A DNA stretch of 20,848 nt from Cyanothece sp. UBA12306 (GTDB taxonomy: Bacteria > Cyanobacteriota > Cyanobacteriia > Cyanobacteriales > Microcystaceae), in assembly GCA_003448685.1 (NCBI GenBank), contig DLXW01000030.1:4451-25298 (forward strand). The letters are read 5' to 3'. Positions 15,362 to 20,848 of the stretch are shown here, piece after piece (the stretch's first letter is position 1; each line of letters opens with the position of its first letter). The position numbers were made by a program, and so were the translations under genes. Below the pieces are notes generated by a model. The model did no database searches, was not told the origin of the DNA, and worked only from the letters and a program-made list of their open reading frames with translations.

Positions 15362-16282
15362 ATGAGATCGCCTAAGCAATCTTCTTCTAGTTTTCGTTAC
15401 TTTGTGGCTGGACTTAAACCCTTCGGTAGTTTGGTATTTTTGGCACCCATTGGTATTATTTCCATTGTTGCCTTAACTTTATGGCAGTATGAACTTCATC
15501 CAGAATGGTTAGGGACTACTTCTCCTCCAGGGCCTGATCTCAATGAGGGATTACCTAATAATCTTGATAATAGTATTAATGGCCAAAATTCAGCCATAAA
15601 TTCCCCTATTAGCCCTTCAAATGATTCTCTATCCTTAGAAAACAATGATCGTGACCTACCATTACCCAAATCTTTAGATCTTGATGACCCTGAAACTCCT
15701 GTTGCCCCTCGCAATTTATCGGAACTTACTCCCTTATCAGAGTCTAATAATCAAAATAACAACGTCTCTAAACGAAAGTTACCTCAACTATTTCAACCAC
15801 TACTCCCCTATAATAAAAATCCCAATTCCTTATTTCCTCCCTTATCCACCCCAAATAATAGTAATCAAGCTGAAACTATTCCTAATCTTAAACCTGTTGA
15901 GATTGCCCCTGTTCAGGAAAATCAGTTAAACAAGGCCATGGAACGGGTATATTCGGAAAATTCATCTAACTCTACTATTAATTCTGCTCCATCATCGATC
16001 AATAATTCATCCCCAACCTCTTCAAATCCAATCAATCAAGTCCCAACTCAAACTCAATCGCCTTATCAAGCTTATCCAGGTAATCCTAATGCTTATGTTG
16101 CGCCTCCTGTGCAGCAGACACAACCAGGATATGGTAATCCGAATGTTTACCCGATCCAACCAGTACAACCAATCTCCCCTTATGGTCAGAATAGTCCCCA
16201 GGGATACAATCAACCTAATGGACAACCACAGCAACCCAATTATGGAATGCAGCGACCTCAAGTTCCAGGCTATGGTCGTTAA
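15362..16282 (+). CDS. Membrane-anchored Pro/Asn/Ser/Gln-rich protein, unknown function
   Basis: The 306-residue product is not recognised. It has a short basic cytoplasmic N terminus, one membrane segment (about residues 20-43, FGSLVFLAPIGIISIVAL) and then a long low-complexity region. That region is first Asn/Ser/Pro/Asp rich (about 50-225), then Gln/Pro/Tyr/Gly rich with recurring PGY, NPNAY and QPVQP-like units (about 225-306), ending VPGYGR. This composition predicts a disordered, probably extracytoplasmic chain; the Tyr/Pro/Gln tail resembles adhesive or wall-spanning linkers. No catalytic domain is visible. The start at 15362 has no clear ribosome binding site but gives a sensible membrane topology. 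The stop codon overlaps a heptamer repeat. Confidence 0.7.
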   Translation: MRSPKQSSSSFRYFVAGLKPFGSLVFLAPIGIISIVALTLWQYELHPEWLGTTSPPGPDLNEGLPNNLDNSINGQNSAINSPISPSNDSLSLENNDRDLPLPKSLDLDDPETPVAPRNLSELTPLSESNNQNNNVSKRKLPQLFQPLLPYNKNPNSLFPPLSTPNNSNQAETIPNLKPVEIAPVQENQLNKAMERVYSENSSNSTINSAPSSINNSSPTSSNPINQVPTQTQSPYQAYPGNPNAYVAPPVQQTQPGYGNPNVYPIQPVQPISPYGQNSPQGYNQPNGQPQQPNYGMQRPQVPGYGR

Positions 16283-16315
16283 CAGTGAACAGTGAACAGT
16301 TACCAGTTACCAGTT
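16281..16315. repeat. Heptameric tandem repeat, AACAGTG and ACCAGTT units
   Basis: Five heptamers follow one another: AACAGTG, AACAGTG, AACAGTT, ACCAGTT, ACCAGTT. The first two bases overlap the stop codon of the Pro/Asn-rich gene. The array has an inverted partner at 16384-16418. Confidence 0.85.
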
Positions 16316-16418
16316 AAAATCAAGCACTGTTATAGAAATTGCCAAGATGGTTAAGAAAGAACTTTCATCAATACTTCTGACTTGGTGATTTGGTAACTTC
16401 TGCTATGACTGTTCACTG
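16283..16418. repeat. Inverted repeat between convergent genes
   Basis: CAGTGAACAG (16283-16292) has its exact reverse complement CTGTTCACTG at 16409-16418. AGTTACC in the left array matches GGTAACT near 16392-16398 in the same outside-in order. The region can thus fold into a long imperfect hairpin spanning the whole gap between the Pro/Asn-rich gene and msrA. It may be a small non-autonomous repeat or act as a bidirectional terminator. Confidence 0.6.
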
Positions 16419-16442
16419 ATTGCCATAATTATTGAATTAAGA

Positions 16443-17096
16443 CTAGACATTTAGTCCAATAGGACAACTTACATTAGTTCCTCCTAAACCACAATAACCG
16501 TTAGGATTCTTAGCTAGATACTGTTGATGATAGTCTTCTGCATAGTAAAATTCGGGGGCTTCTAGAATCTCGGTAGTAATTGTTTCATATCCTGCTTTAT
16601 TCAGGGCTTTTTGATATACTTCGCAAGAAGCTTCTGCTGCTTTTTTTTGTTCTCGAGAGTAAACATAAATTCCTGAACGGTACTGAGTTCCCACATCATT
16701 TCCTTGGCGCATTCCTTGGGTAGGATCGTGGCTTTCCCAAAATACTTTTAAAAGTTCTTCATAACTAATAATTTTAGGGTCAAAAACCACTAATACCACC
16801 TCATTATGACCAGTGAGTCCGCTACAAACTTCTCGATAGTTGGGATTAGGAGTCACTCCTGCAGCATAACCCACAGCAGTGGTATATACTCCTTCTAGTT
16901 GCCAGAATTTCCTTTCTGCACCCCAAAAACATCCTAGACCAAACATAGCTGTTTCTAGTCCATCAGGAAAAGGGGGTTTCAACTGGTTACCATTGACATA
17001 GTGAGAGGCTGGAACGGGCATTGCTTCTGTCCGCCCAGGTAAAGCTGTTTCAGGGGTAGGGAGGGTTAATTTCTTGCCGAATCCAAATAAAGCCAT
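16443..17096 (-). CDS. msrA: Peptide-methionine (S)-S-oxide reductase MsrA
   Basis: MsrA reduces methionine S-sulfoxide in proteins and free methionine, repairing oxidative damage in the cytoplasm. The 217-residue product has the active site GLGCFWGAE with catalytic Cys56 and Glu60. [13 protein letters not shown] (95-107), [13 protein letters not shown] (132-144) and [18 protein letters not shown] (186-203) are the substrate-pocket and C-terminal signatures. Cys202 and Cys211 are placed to act as resolving cysteines with thioredoxin. The N-terminal 45 residues are the extension common in larger MsrA proteins. Ten bases upstream ends a short hydrophobic reading frame that may be translated ahead of it. 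Confidence 0.96.
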   Translation of the reverse strand: MALFGFGKKLTLPTPETALPGRTEAMPVPASHYVNGNQLKPPFPDGLETAMFGLGCFWGAERKFWQLEGVYTTAVGYAAGVTPNPNYREVCSGLTGHNEVVLVVFDPKIISYEELLKVFWESHDPTQGMRQGNDVGTQYRSGIYVYSREQKKAAEASCEVYQKALNKAGYETITTEILEAPEFYYAEDYHQQYLAKNPNGYCGLGGTNVSCPIGLNV

Positions 17097-17106
17097 GATG
17101 GTTAAC

Positions 17107-17154
17107 TTAACTTAAGAATTTTATACCTATCACTAATATAATCCCTAGCAACAT
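17107..17154 (-). CDS. Possible 15-residue hydrophobic peptide upstream of msrA
   Basis: A strong ribosome binding site, GGAGG, lies four bases before ATG (first base 17154). The frame reads [15 protein letters not shown] and stops at 17107-17109, ten bases before the msrA start, which has no ribosome binding site of its own. This could be a small membrane peptide or a translational feeder for msrA. A longer reading of the same frame passes through the neighbouring lipoprotein gene in another phase and is discounted. Evidence is only the site, the spacing and the hydrophobicity. Confidence 0.25.
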   Translation of the reverse strand: MLLGIILVIGIKFLS

Positions 17155-17170
17155 TAAACCTCCAGGTTGT

Positions 17171-17199
17171 TCCCACGCTAAGGCTAGATTAACGTGGGA
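17171..17199. terminator. Stem-loop after the small lipoprotein gene
   Basis: TCCCACG (17171-17177) pairs with CGTGGGA (17193-17199), and TAA with TTA inside it after one mismatch. It starts 14 bases beyond the lipoprotein stop on the minus strand. There is no T-run, so it may be a processing or stability hairpin rather than a terminator. Confidence 0.4.
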
Positions 17200-17212
17200 T
17201 TGACTTGAGAAT

Positions 17213-17389
17213 CTAGCCTTCGCCGCCTTCGCCGCCTTCGTCGCCTTCTGAAGCAGGACTAGCTTGTTCTTCAGTGGTTTCTCCATTGTCTGCCCCGTCA
17301 GGAGTCGCTTGATCACCGCCACCGCCACAAGCCCCTAAAGTGGCAGCTAAACCAAGGGCTAAGAATAATTGCATTGTTTTTGAGTACAT
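17213..17389 (-). CDS. Small 58-residue lipoprotein with Gly/Glu-rich tail
   Basis: The frame starts at ATG 17389 and stops at TAG 17213-17215. It begins MYSKTMQLFLALGLAATLGA followed by Cys21: a classical lipoprotein signal with lipobox TLGAC. The mature part opens with a Gly run, then an acidic, Thr/Ser-rich segment (GDQATPDGADNGETTEE), and ends in repeated GlyGlyGlu units (EGDEGGEGGEG). It would be a short, very acidic, lipid-anchored peptide. An AGGAG site lies seven bases upstream and a good promoter about 30 bases further. No function is recognised. It may be co-transcribed with msrA, 117 bases downstream. Confidence 0.8.
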   Translation of the reverse strand: MYSKTMQLFLALGLAATLGACGGGGDQATPDGADNGETTEEQASPASEGDEGGEGGEG

Positions 17390-17396
17390 AACTAAT

Positions 17397-17401
17397 CTCC
17401 T
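17397..17401 (-). promoter_or_regulatory. Ribosome binding site of the small lipoprotein
   Basis: AGGAG on the minus strand, seven bases before the ATG at 17389, supports translation of the 58-residue frame. Confidence 0.6.
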
Positions 17402-17421
17402 AAAAAAATATAGAAGATTTT

Positions 17422-17451
17422 ATTGTAGATAAAAATACTTATTTTTTGCAA
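17422..17451 (-). promoter_or_regulatory. Predicted promoter of the small lipoprotein (and possibly msrA)
   Basis: On the minus strand TTGCAA (17446-17451) and TACAAT (17422-17427) are separated by 18 bases. The predicted transcript start lies about 25 bases before the start codon of the lipoprotein. Confidence 0.5.
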
Positions 17452-17474
17452 TAGAATTTAAGATAATATTTAAC

Positions 17475-17484
17475 TTAAGCTTAA
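17475..17484. promoter_or_regulatory. Perfect palindrome TTAAGCTTAA before the dioxygenase gene
   Basis: This 10-base palindrome lies 15 bases before the dioxygenase start and inside the divergent promoter region. It may be an operator. It does not match the Fur consensus well enough to name. Confidence 0.3.
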
Positions 17485-17499
17485 ACAAACCTTTTTAGG

Positions 17500-18168
17500 A
17501 TGATTTTATCTATTAATGAGGTATTAACTCCCTCAGAACTGAAGGATGTACTTGAAACTTTATCCCAAGCTACTTTTGTGGAGGGAAAAACTACGGCTGG
17601 ATGGCACGCAAAATTAGTAAAAAATACCCAACAGTTAGACAAAAGCAGTTCAGAATGGCAAAAATTACAAAAATTGATTAAAACAGCTTTAAATCGGAAT
17701 ACTTTATTGAGAATGGCTATTTTACCAAAGCGTATTCACTCCTTATTATTTAGTCGCTATCAAATGGGTATGTCTTATGGTAGTCACACAGATAATGGGT
17801 TTATGGGAAATCAGGAATTTTTGCGTTCTGATGTTTCTTTTACTTTGTTTCTCAGTTCTCCTAATAGTTATTCAGGGGGTGAATTGGTTATTGAAAGAAC
17901 TGATACAGAAACTTCTTATAAACTTGAAGCAGGATCTATGATTGTTTATCCTTCTAGTTTTTTACATAGGGTTGAACCTGTAACTGATGGGGTAAGGTTG
18001 GTGGTGGTAGGATGGATTGAAAGTTTAGTCAGGGATGCCTCACAAAGGGAAATTTTATTTGATTTAGATACAGTTCGCCGTTCTATATTTTCTAAGGAAG
18101 GTAAAAGTTTGGAATTTGATATTCTTTCTAAAACCCATTCTAATTTGTTACGAAAATGGGGAAATTAA
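17500..18168 (+). CDS. PKHD-type Fe(II)/2-oxoglutarate-dependent dioxygenase (PiuC/YbiX-like)
   Basis: Members of this family are non-haem iron hydroxylases of the prolyl 4-hydroxylase superfamily, often found with iron uptake functions. The 222-residue product has the usual length. The iron triad is visible: His96 and Asp98 in YGSHTDNGFMG, and His156 in PSSFLHRVEPV. Arg166 in DGVRLVVVGWIES is the 2-oxoglutarate anchor. SRYQMGMSYGSHTDN, LRSDVSFTLFLS and YSGGELVIE are family signatures. Substrate is unknown. The upstream gap is shared with the divergent small lipoprotein and is very AT-rich. The ribosome binding site (AGG directly before the ATG) is poor. Confidence 0.92.
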   Translation: MILSINEVLTPSELKDVLETLSQATFVEGKTTAGWHAKLVKNTQQLDKSSSEWQKLQKLIKTALNRNTLLRMAILPKRIHSLLFSRYQMGMSYGSHTDNGFMGNQEFLRSDVSFTLFLSSPNSYSGGELVIERTDTETSYKLEAGSMIVYPSSFLHRVEPVTDGVRLVVVGWIESLVRDASQREILFDLDTVRRSIFSKEGKSLEFDILSKTHSNLLRKWGN

Positions 18169-18170
18169 AC

Positions 18171-18187
18171 CAGTCACCAGTCACCAG
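18171..18187. repeat. Short heptameric tandem repeat (CAGTCAC)
   Basis: Two full CAGTCAC units and CAG of a third follow directly after the dioxygenase stop codon. They resemble, but are not identical to, the units at 16281-16315. Confidence 0.7.
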
Positions 18188-18277
18188 ACGTATGATTGGA
18201 TATTTAAACCCACAACATATATTTGAATCTGTACGTTTACCTAACCATATTTAATCCTACTCCAACTCAACCAGCTA

Positions 18278-18829
18278 ATGTTAAGCAAAAAAAATCAGGA
18301 AAAATTAAAGGCTTTAATGAGACTTATTCCTAACATACTTCTTATCTGTTTTGTCGGGATTATTTTTTATCGTATGATTTTCAAGAATTATCAAATAACA
18401 ACACCAGATGTAATTTTAATAGCTACATTTGTAATTTTTTCATTAGGAATAATTGAAAAAGTAGAGGTGATTGCTATTGGAGAAAAAGGAGTTTCAGCCA
18501 GATTTAGTAAAGTAGAAGAAGATATCACAATTATTAATCAAATCGCTAAGCACGTTTTGACTGAAGGTGAACTTACACAACTTGAAAGACTTGCGGGAAG
18601 AGACGATAATCTTTATGCTACATACACTCACTTTCTTGAACAAGAAATGGTGCGCTTATGTCAACATGGATTTGTCAAAGAAAATAATAAGGATGATTTA
18701 TGGAAAATGAGACATCATGGCTCAAACCAGTTTAATCTAAGAACTTATTTTTGGATTACAGAAGAAGGAAGAAAATATCTTAAAATTCTGAAAGATTTAG
18801 AAAATAAACAAAAGCAAACTGAACAATAA
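18278..18829 (+). CDS. Two-helix membrane protein with a possible winged-helix domain, unknown
   Basis: The 183-residue protein is not recognised. After a basic N terminus (MLSKKNQEKLKALMR) there are two membrane segments, about residues 15-35 and 43-60. A short amphipathic part (VIAIGEKGVSARFSKVEEDI, 63-82) follows. From about 92 to 175 the pattern is helix LTEGELTQLERLAG, helix FLEQEMVRLCQHGFVKEN, then RTYFWITEEGRKYLKILKDLE. This looks like a winged-helix fold, with the C-terminal element resembling the wing and last helix seen in many small HTH proteins. It might be a membrane-tethered regulator (inference). It starts 109 bases after the dioxygenase gene and converges on the HAS-barrel-like gene 18 bases away. 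Confidence 0.65.
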   Translation: MLSKKNQEKLKALMRLIPNILLICFVGIIFYRMIFKNYQITTPDVILIATFVIFSLGIIEKVEVIAIGEKGVSARFSKVEEDITIINQIAKHVLTEGELTQLERLAGRDDNLYATYTHFLEQEMVRLCQHGFVKENNKDDLWKMRHHGSNQFNLRTYFWITEEGRKYLKILKDLENKQKQTEQ

Positions 18830-18847
18830 TAATTAAAGTTCGGCGAT

Positions 18848-19516
18848 TCAAAGAGTTACTTGGCTTAATATATACTGTAGACGATCGTAGTCATCTTTAA
18901 GTAAAATACTTAAATTGCGTCCGACTTTTACTAACCAATTTCTATCGGCTTTTCGTAATAAATAAATTTCTCGAATGGCTGCTGCTACTAATGCTTCAGG
19001 AGGTGAATTTTTTACTTGTAAAAGAATCCGTAAAAAGTCAATTTTATTACTAAAATTAATTATTTCTGCTGTCTGACATTGATAAACTCCCTGGTGAATT
19101 TGAGGGGGACGAGGAGGTAAATATTGATAAATTTTTCCTAGGTGTTTTCCATTACCATTAACTGAATTTTCTGGGGTTTCAAAACCCACTAGAGTTGCCC
19201 TAAACTCAGTTTTAAGCATAGCAAAAATTTGGGGTTGTTGTTCTCTTAAATCTGCTAAGGATAACCCTAATGCCCTAGCCCTATGTACCGAATCAATGGG
19301 AGAAGTGGTAGCATAGGTAACAATGGCATAGATTTTATTACCCGATTCCTCATCAAAGGATTTTACCCAACTACCAAAGGGAGGCATTACAGGAAAATTT
19401 AATTCTTCTGGTTCAAGACATTGGGCTAAAAATTCAGTGGTAGATGTCTCAATCACTTCAGCAATATGATCTGTTTGGCGACTATCTGAGACAAATTGAG
19501 GTAGGGGAAGACGCAT
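18848..19516 (-). CDS. Conserved cyanobacterial protein, HAS-barrel-like
   Basis: The 222-residue product resembles cyanobacterial proteins that carry a HAS-barrel (HerA/ATP-synthase N-terminal barrel) domain. The likely barrel covers residues about 15-130: HIAEVIETSTTEFLAQC, then FGSWVKSFDEESGNKIYAIVTYATTSPIDSVHRARAL in pieces, and FRATLVGFETPE. The C-terminal half is helical (EALVAAAIREIYLLRKADRNW). There is no ATPase motif, so only the barrel-like part of such systems is present. Function is unknown. The gene starts with ATG at 19516 and lies 123 bases from ndhS on the same strand. The domain name is from memory and should be taken as tentative. Confidence 0.6.
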   Translation of the reverse strand: MRLPLPQFVSDSRQTDHIAEVIETSTTEFLAQCLEPEELNFPVMPPFGSWVKSFDEESGNKIYAIVTYATTSPIDSVHRARALGLSLADLREQQPQIFAMLKTEFRATLVGFETPENSVNGNGKHLGKIYQYLPPRPPQIHQGVYQCQTAEIINFSNKIDFLRILLQVKNSPPEALVAAAIREIYLLRKADRNWLVKVGRNLSILLKDDYDRLQYILSQVTL

Positions 19517-19639
19517 GATAGCAGTTTTCAGTTAGGTGTATCAATATTTTAGTTGAGTGAGTGCGGGGAGTATTTAGATTTTAAGGTTTAGAAGTGATTT
19601 GCTAGATGTTGGCTAAATCAGACTAAGTAAGGGTTTTAG

Positions 19640-19837
19640 TTACTTTTTTTTCTTAGCTGCTACCGGATCAAATACTTCTAGTTCCTTAAGTTCAAAGGTG
19701 ACGAGTTTATCCCAGTTTCCCATTTCAAATAAAACAGCAGCTTGGCCATCACTAATTCGTTGTACTAACCCTTCAAAATTGTAGTAGGTATCATCAGGAT
19801 TAATAACTCGTACGGTTGCACCAGGTAAGATTAACAT
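19640..19837 (-). CDS. ndhS: NAD(P)H-quinone oxidoreductase subunit S
   Basis: NdhS is the small SH3-like subunit of the photosynthetic NDH-1 complex that helps dock ferredoxin on the thylakoid membrane and supports cyclic electron flow. The 65-residue product has the family pattern [39 protein letters not shown] and [13 protein letters not shown] Lys-rich end (AAKKKK) follows. Size matches cyanobacterial NdhS. An AGAGAG ribosome binding site precedes the start. The other NDH-1 genes are not here, as is usual for this subunit. Confidence 0.9.
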   Translation of the reverse strand: MLILPGATVRVINPDDTYYNFEGLVQRISDGQAAVLFEMGNWDKLVTFELKELEVFDPVAAKKKK

Positions 19838-19873
19838 AGTATCTCTCTTTATTTAGTCAATTTAACTGTTGAT

Positions 19874-19905
19874 ATTATATTCATTCTAAACTTGCTTAGG
19901 TTCAA
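19874..19905 (-). promoter_or_regulatory. Possible ndhS promoter overlapping the dnaX stop
   Basis: A perfect TATAAT (19874-19879, minus strand) lies 36 bases before the ndhS start. TTGAAC (19900-19905) is the best -35 candidate, but the spacer of 20 bases is long. ndhS may also be read through from dnaX. Confidence 0.35.
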
Positions 19906-20848
19906 AAATCAAGATTTTCCTGATCTTCTAAGATTTCTGGTCGATTAGTTATTAGAGTTTTTTTTGCTGATAAATTAGATTTAGTATCGGGTTTTACTGT
20001 TGCTTGGGGTAAATCTGATACGCTATTGTCTATAGTTTCTGATTTTTTTTTGTTTATATTTTCTTCGATTCGCTGATCTTTCTCCTGAGAATCACTTGTC
20101 TGAATTATTAATTCTTGATCTTTGGTTGAGGATAAATTAGAAACTTTTTCTATTATTGTTTGATTATCGTTAGATTGCTCAATATTTTCATTGTTAGATT
20201 GTTGCGACCAATCAACTATATCTCCGTTGAAAATTTTAGCGAATTTTTCTGCCATTTTTTTTATTTCTTCATCTGAAATATTATCCAAATCAATTTGATC
20301 AGATTCTTGATCACGAAGATTATTATCTTTTTCGATTGGTACATTTATTTTGATTTCAGGAACTTTAGGCGTAGAATTATTCTGAGAATTAACAAAAGGT
20401 TCGGGCTTAATATTTTGTCGATTTTCGTTATTATTAACTGACTCAGGATTTATCGGAGATGGTAGAACAGTTGGAGGCGAAGTTTTAGTGGGTTGGGAAT
20501 TATTAGAAATTTCTTTATATGGAGTAGAATTTACTTTGAGATTAATCTTAATTTTTCTTTGACAAACCTTTTCAAAAGCTGTCTCAAGATCAGGAACTTT
20601 TCCTTGAACTAATTTGAGTAAACCTTGACTACGAACACCAATATAAGCAGCTGATCCATCCAAATTAAGAAAATAACAATGAGAATTGACTAAACCTTTG
20701 GTAAAAGGTTGTAATTGCCCTAAAACTGCTGACCAAATTTTAGTGATGTCAGTTTTTGAAGAATTTGATTGAGTTGGTTGTGTTGATTGAGTTGGTTGTG
20801 TTGGTTGTGTTTGGGGAGTTGATTGTGTTGGTTGAGTTGGTTGAGTTG
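19902..20848 (-). CDS. dnaX: DNA polymerase III subunit gamma/tau, C-terminal part (cut by window edge)
   Basis: DnaX is the clamp-loader subunit of the replicative polymerase. The ATPase half lies outside the window. The frame is open from the edge (first complete codon at 20846) to the stop at 19902. It opens with a run of Thr-Gln-Pro/Ser units, then a globular domain: TDITKIWSAVLGQLQPF, LVNSHCYFLNLDGSAAYIG, VRSQGLLKLVQGKVPDLETAF, CQRKIKINLKV. This matches the C-terminal domain of cyanobacterial gamma/tau proteins. About 180 residues of Asn/Ser/Glu/Lys-rich, probably disordered tail follow, broken by the helix ISDEEIKKMAEKFAKIFNGD, which recurs in relatives. An internal Met at 20663 could be mistaken for the start, but conserved sequence continues upstream of it. 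Confidence 0.85.
   Translation of the reverse strand, partial: TQPTQPTQSTPQTQPTQPTQSTQPTQSNSSKTDITKIWSAVLGQLQPFTKGLVNSHCYFLNLDGSAAYIGVRSQGLLKLVQGKVPDLETAFEKVCQRKIKINLKVNSTPYKEISNNSQPTKTSPPTVLPSPINPESVNNNENRQNIKPEPFVNSQNNSTPKVPEIKINVPIEKDNNLRDQESDQIDLDNISDEEIKKMAEKFAKIFNGDIVDWSQQSNNENIEQSNDNQTIIEKVSNLSSTKDQELIIQTSDSQEKDQRIEENINKKKSETIDNSVSDLPQATVKPDTKSNLSAKKTLITNRPEILEDQENLDF
20767..20848 (-). repeat. Triplet-type coding repeat for Thr-Gln-Pro/Ser in dnaX
   Basis: A 9-base unit near ACTCAACCA is repeated about nine times with ACT/ACA and CCA/TCA variation. It encodes a flexible linker ahead of the C-terminal domain of gamma/tau and runs off the window. Confidence 0.8.

Noticed and set aside
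15496..16295. Several overlapping open frames on both strands within the Pro/Asn-rich gene
   Set aside because: They are by-products of the low-complexity coding sequence; none has a start site or recognisable motif.
17107..17328. Minus-strand frame of 73 codons with a Lys/Ala repeat
   Set aside because: Its first half overlaps the 58-residue lipoprotein gene in another phase; the Lys-Ala repeat is a by-product of the GGCGAAGGC codons. Only its last 15 codons are kept as a weak candidate.
17400..17499. Fur box ahead of the iron-dependent dioxygenase
   Set aside because: The region is AT-rich and contains GATAAT-like pieces, but no 19-base match good enough to claim.
20767..20848. Non-coding satellite or CRISPR-like repeat at the right edge
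   Set aside because: The repeats are in frame with dnaX and encode a Thr-Gln-Pro linker with a 9-base period.

Overview
The window looks like chromosomal DNA from a low-GC unicellular cyanobacterium of the Crocosphaera/Cyanothece kind. Evidence: a gene for the cyanobacterial NDH-1 subunit NdhS, a transaldolase carrying EF-hands, a CyRepA1-type protein, a DnaX with a cyanobacterial-type C-terminal domain, at least nine HIP1 octamers (GCGATCGC) and several heptameric tandem repeats. The genus is inferred; nothing in the window fixes it.

Layout. 1-1340 (minus): the 5' part of nusA behind rimP, with a hairpin plus T-run just in front of rimP that could be an attenuator. 1403-4528 (plus): a 1011-residue plasmid-type replication protein (DUF3854/TOPRIM-like module plus helicase) with its own promoter. 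4529-5381: a decayed RTX calcium-binding gene and the terminator of the next gene. 5382-6548 (minus): transaldolase with C-terminal EF-hands. 6791-7318 (plus): GNAT acetyltransferase, then a heptamer array. 7522-8678 (minus): a PEP-CTERM surface protein and a lipoprotein. 8797-13854 (plus): an operon-like run of a small four-helix membrane protein, lptA, lptB, a membrane-anchored WD40 protein, an FkbM methyltransferase and a family 2 glycosyltransferase; this is an envelope or glycan export and modification neighbourhood. 13881-15200 (minus): a histidinol-dehydrogenase-like protein that has lost most catalytic and metal-binding residues. 15362-16282 (plus): a membrane-anchored Pro/Asn/Gln/Ser-rich protein. 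16443-17389 (minus): msrA, a possible 15-residue peptide and a 58-residue lipoprotein not previously obvious because of its size. 17500-18829 (plus): a PKHD-type Fe(II)/2-oxoglutarate dioxygenase and an unrecognised two-helix membrane protein. 18848-20848 (minus): a HAS-barrel-like protein, ndhS and the 3' part of dnaX.

The most unusual items are the HisD-like presumed pseudoenzyme, the plasmid-style replication protein beside rimP-nusA, the membrane-tethered WD40 propeller directly behind lptB, and the broken RTX gene. No mobile element with an identifiable transposase, no CRISPR array, and no tRNA or rRNA gene was found. No complete new defence or biosynthetic system is evident.
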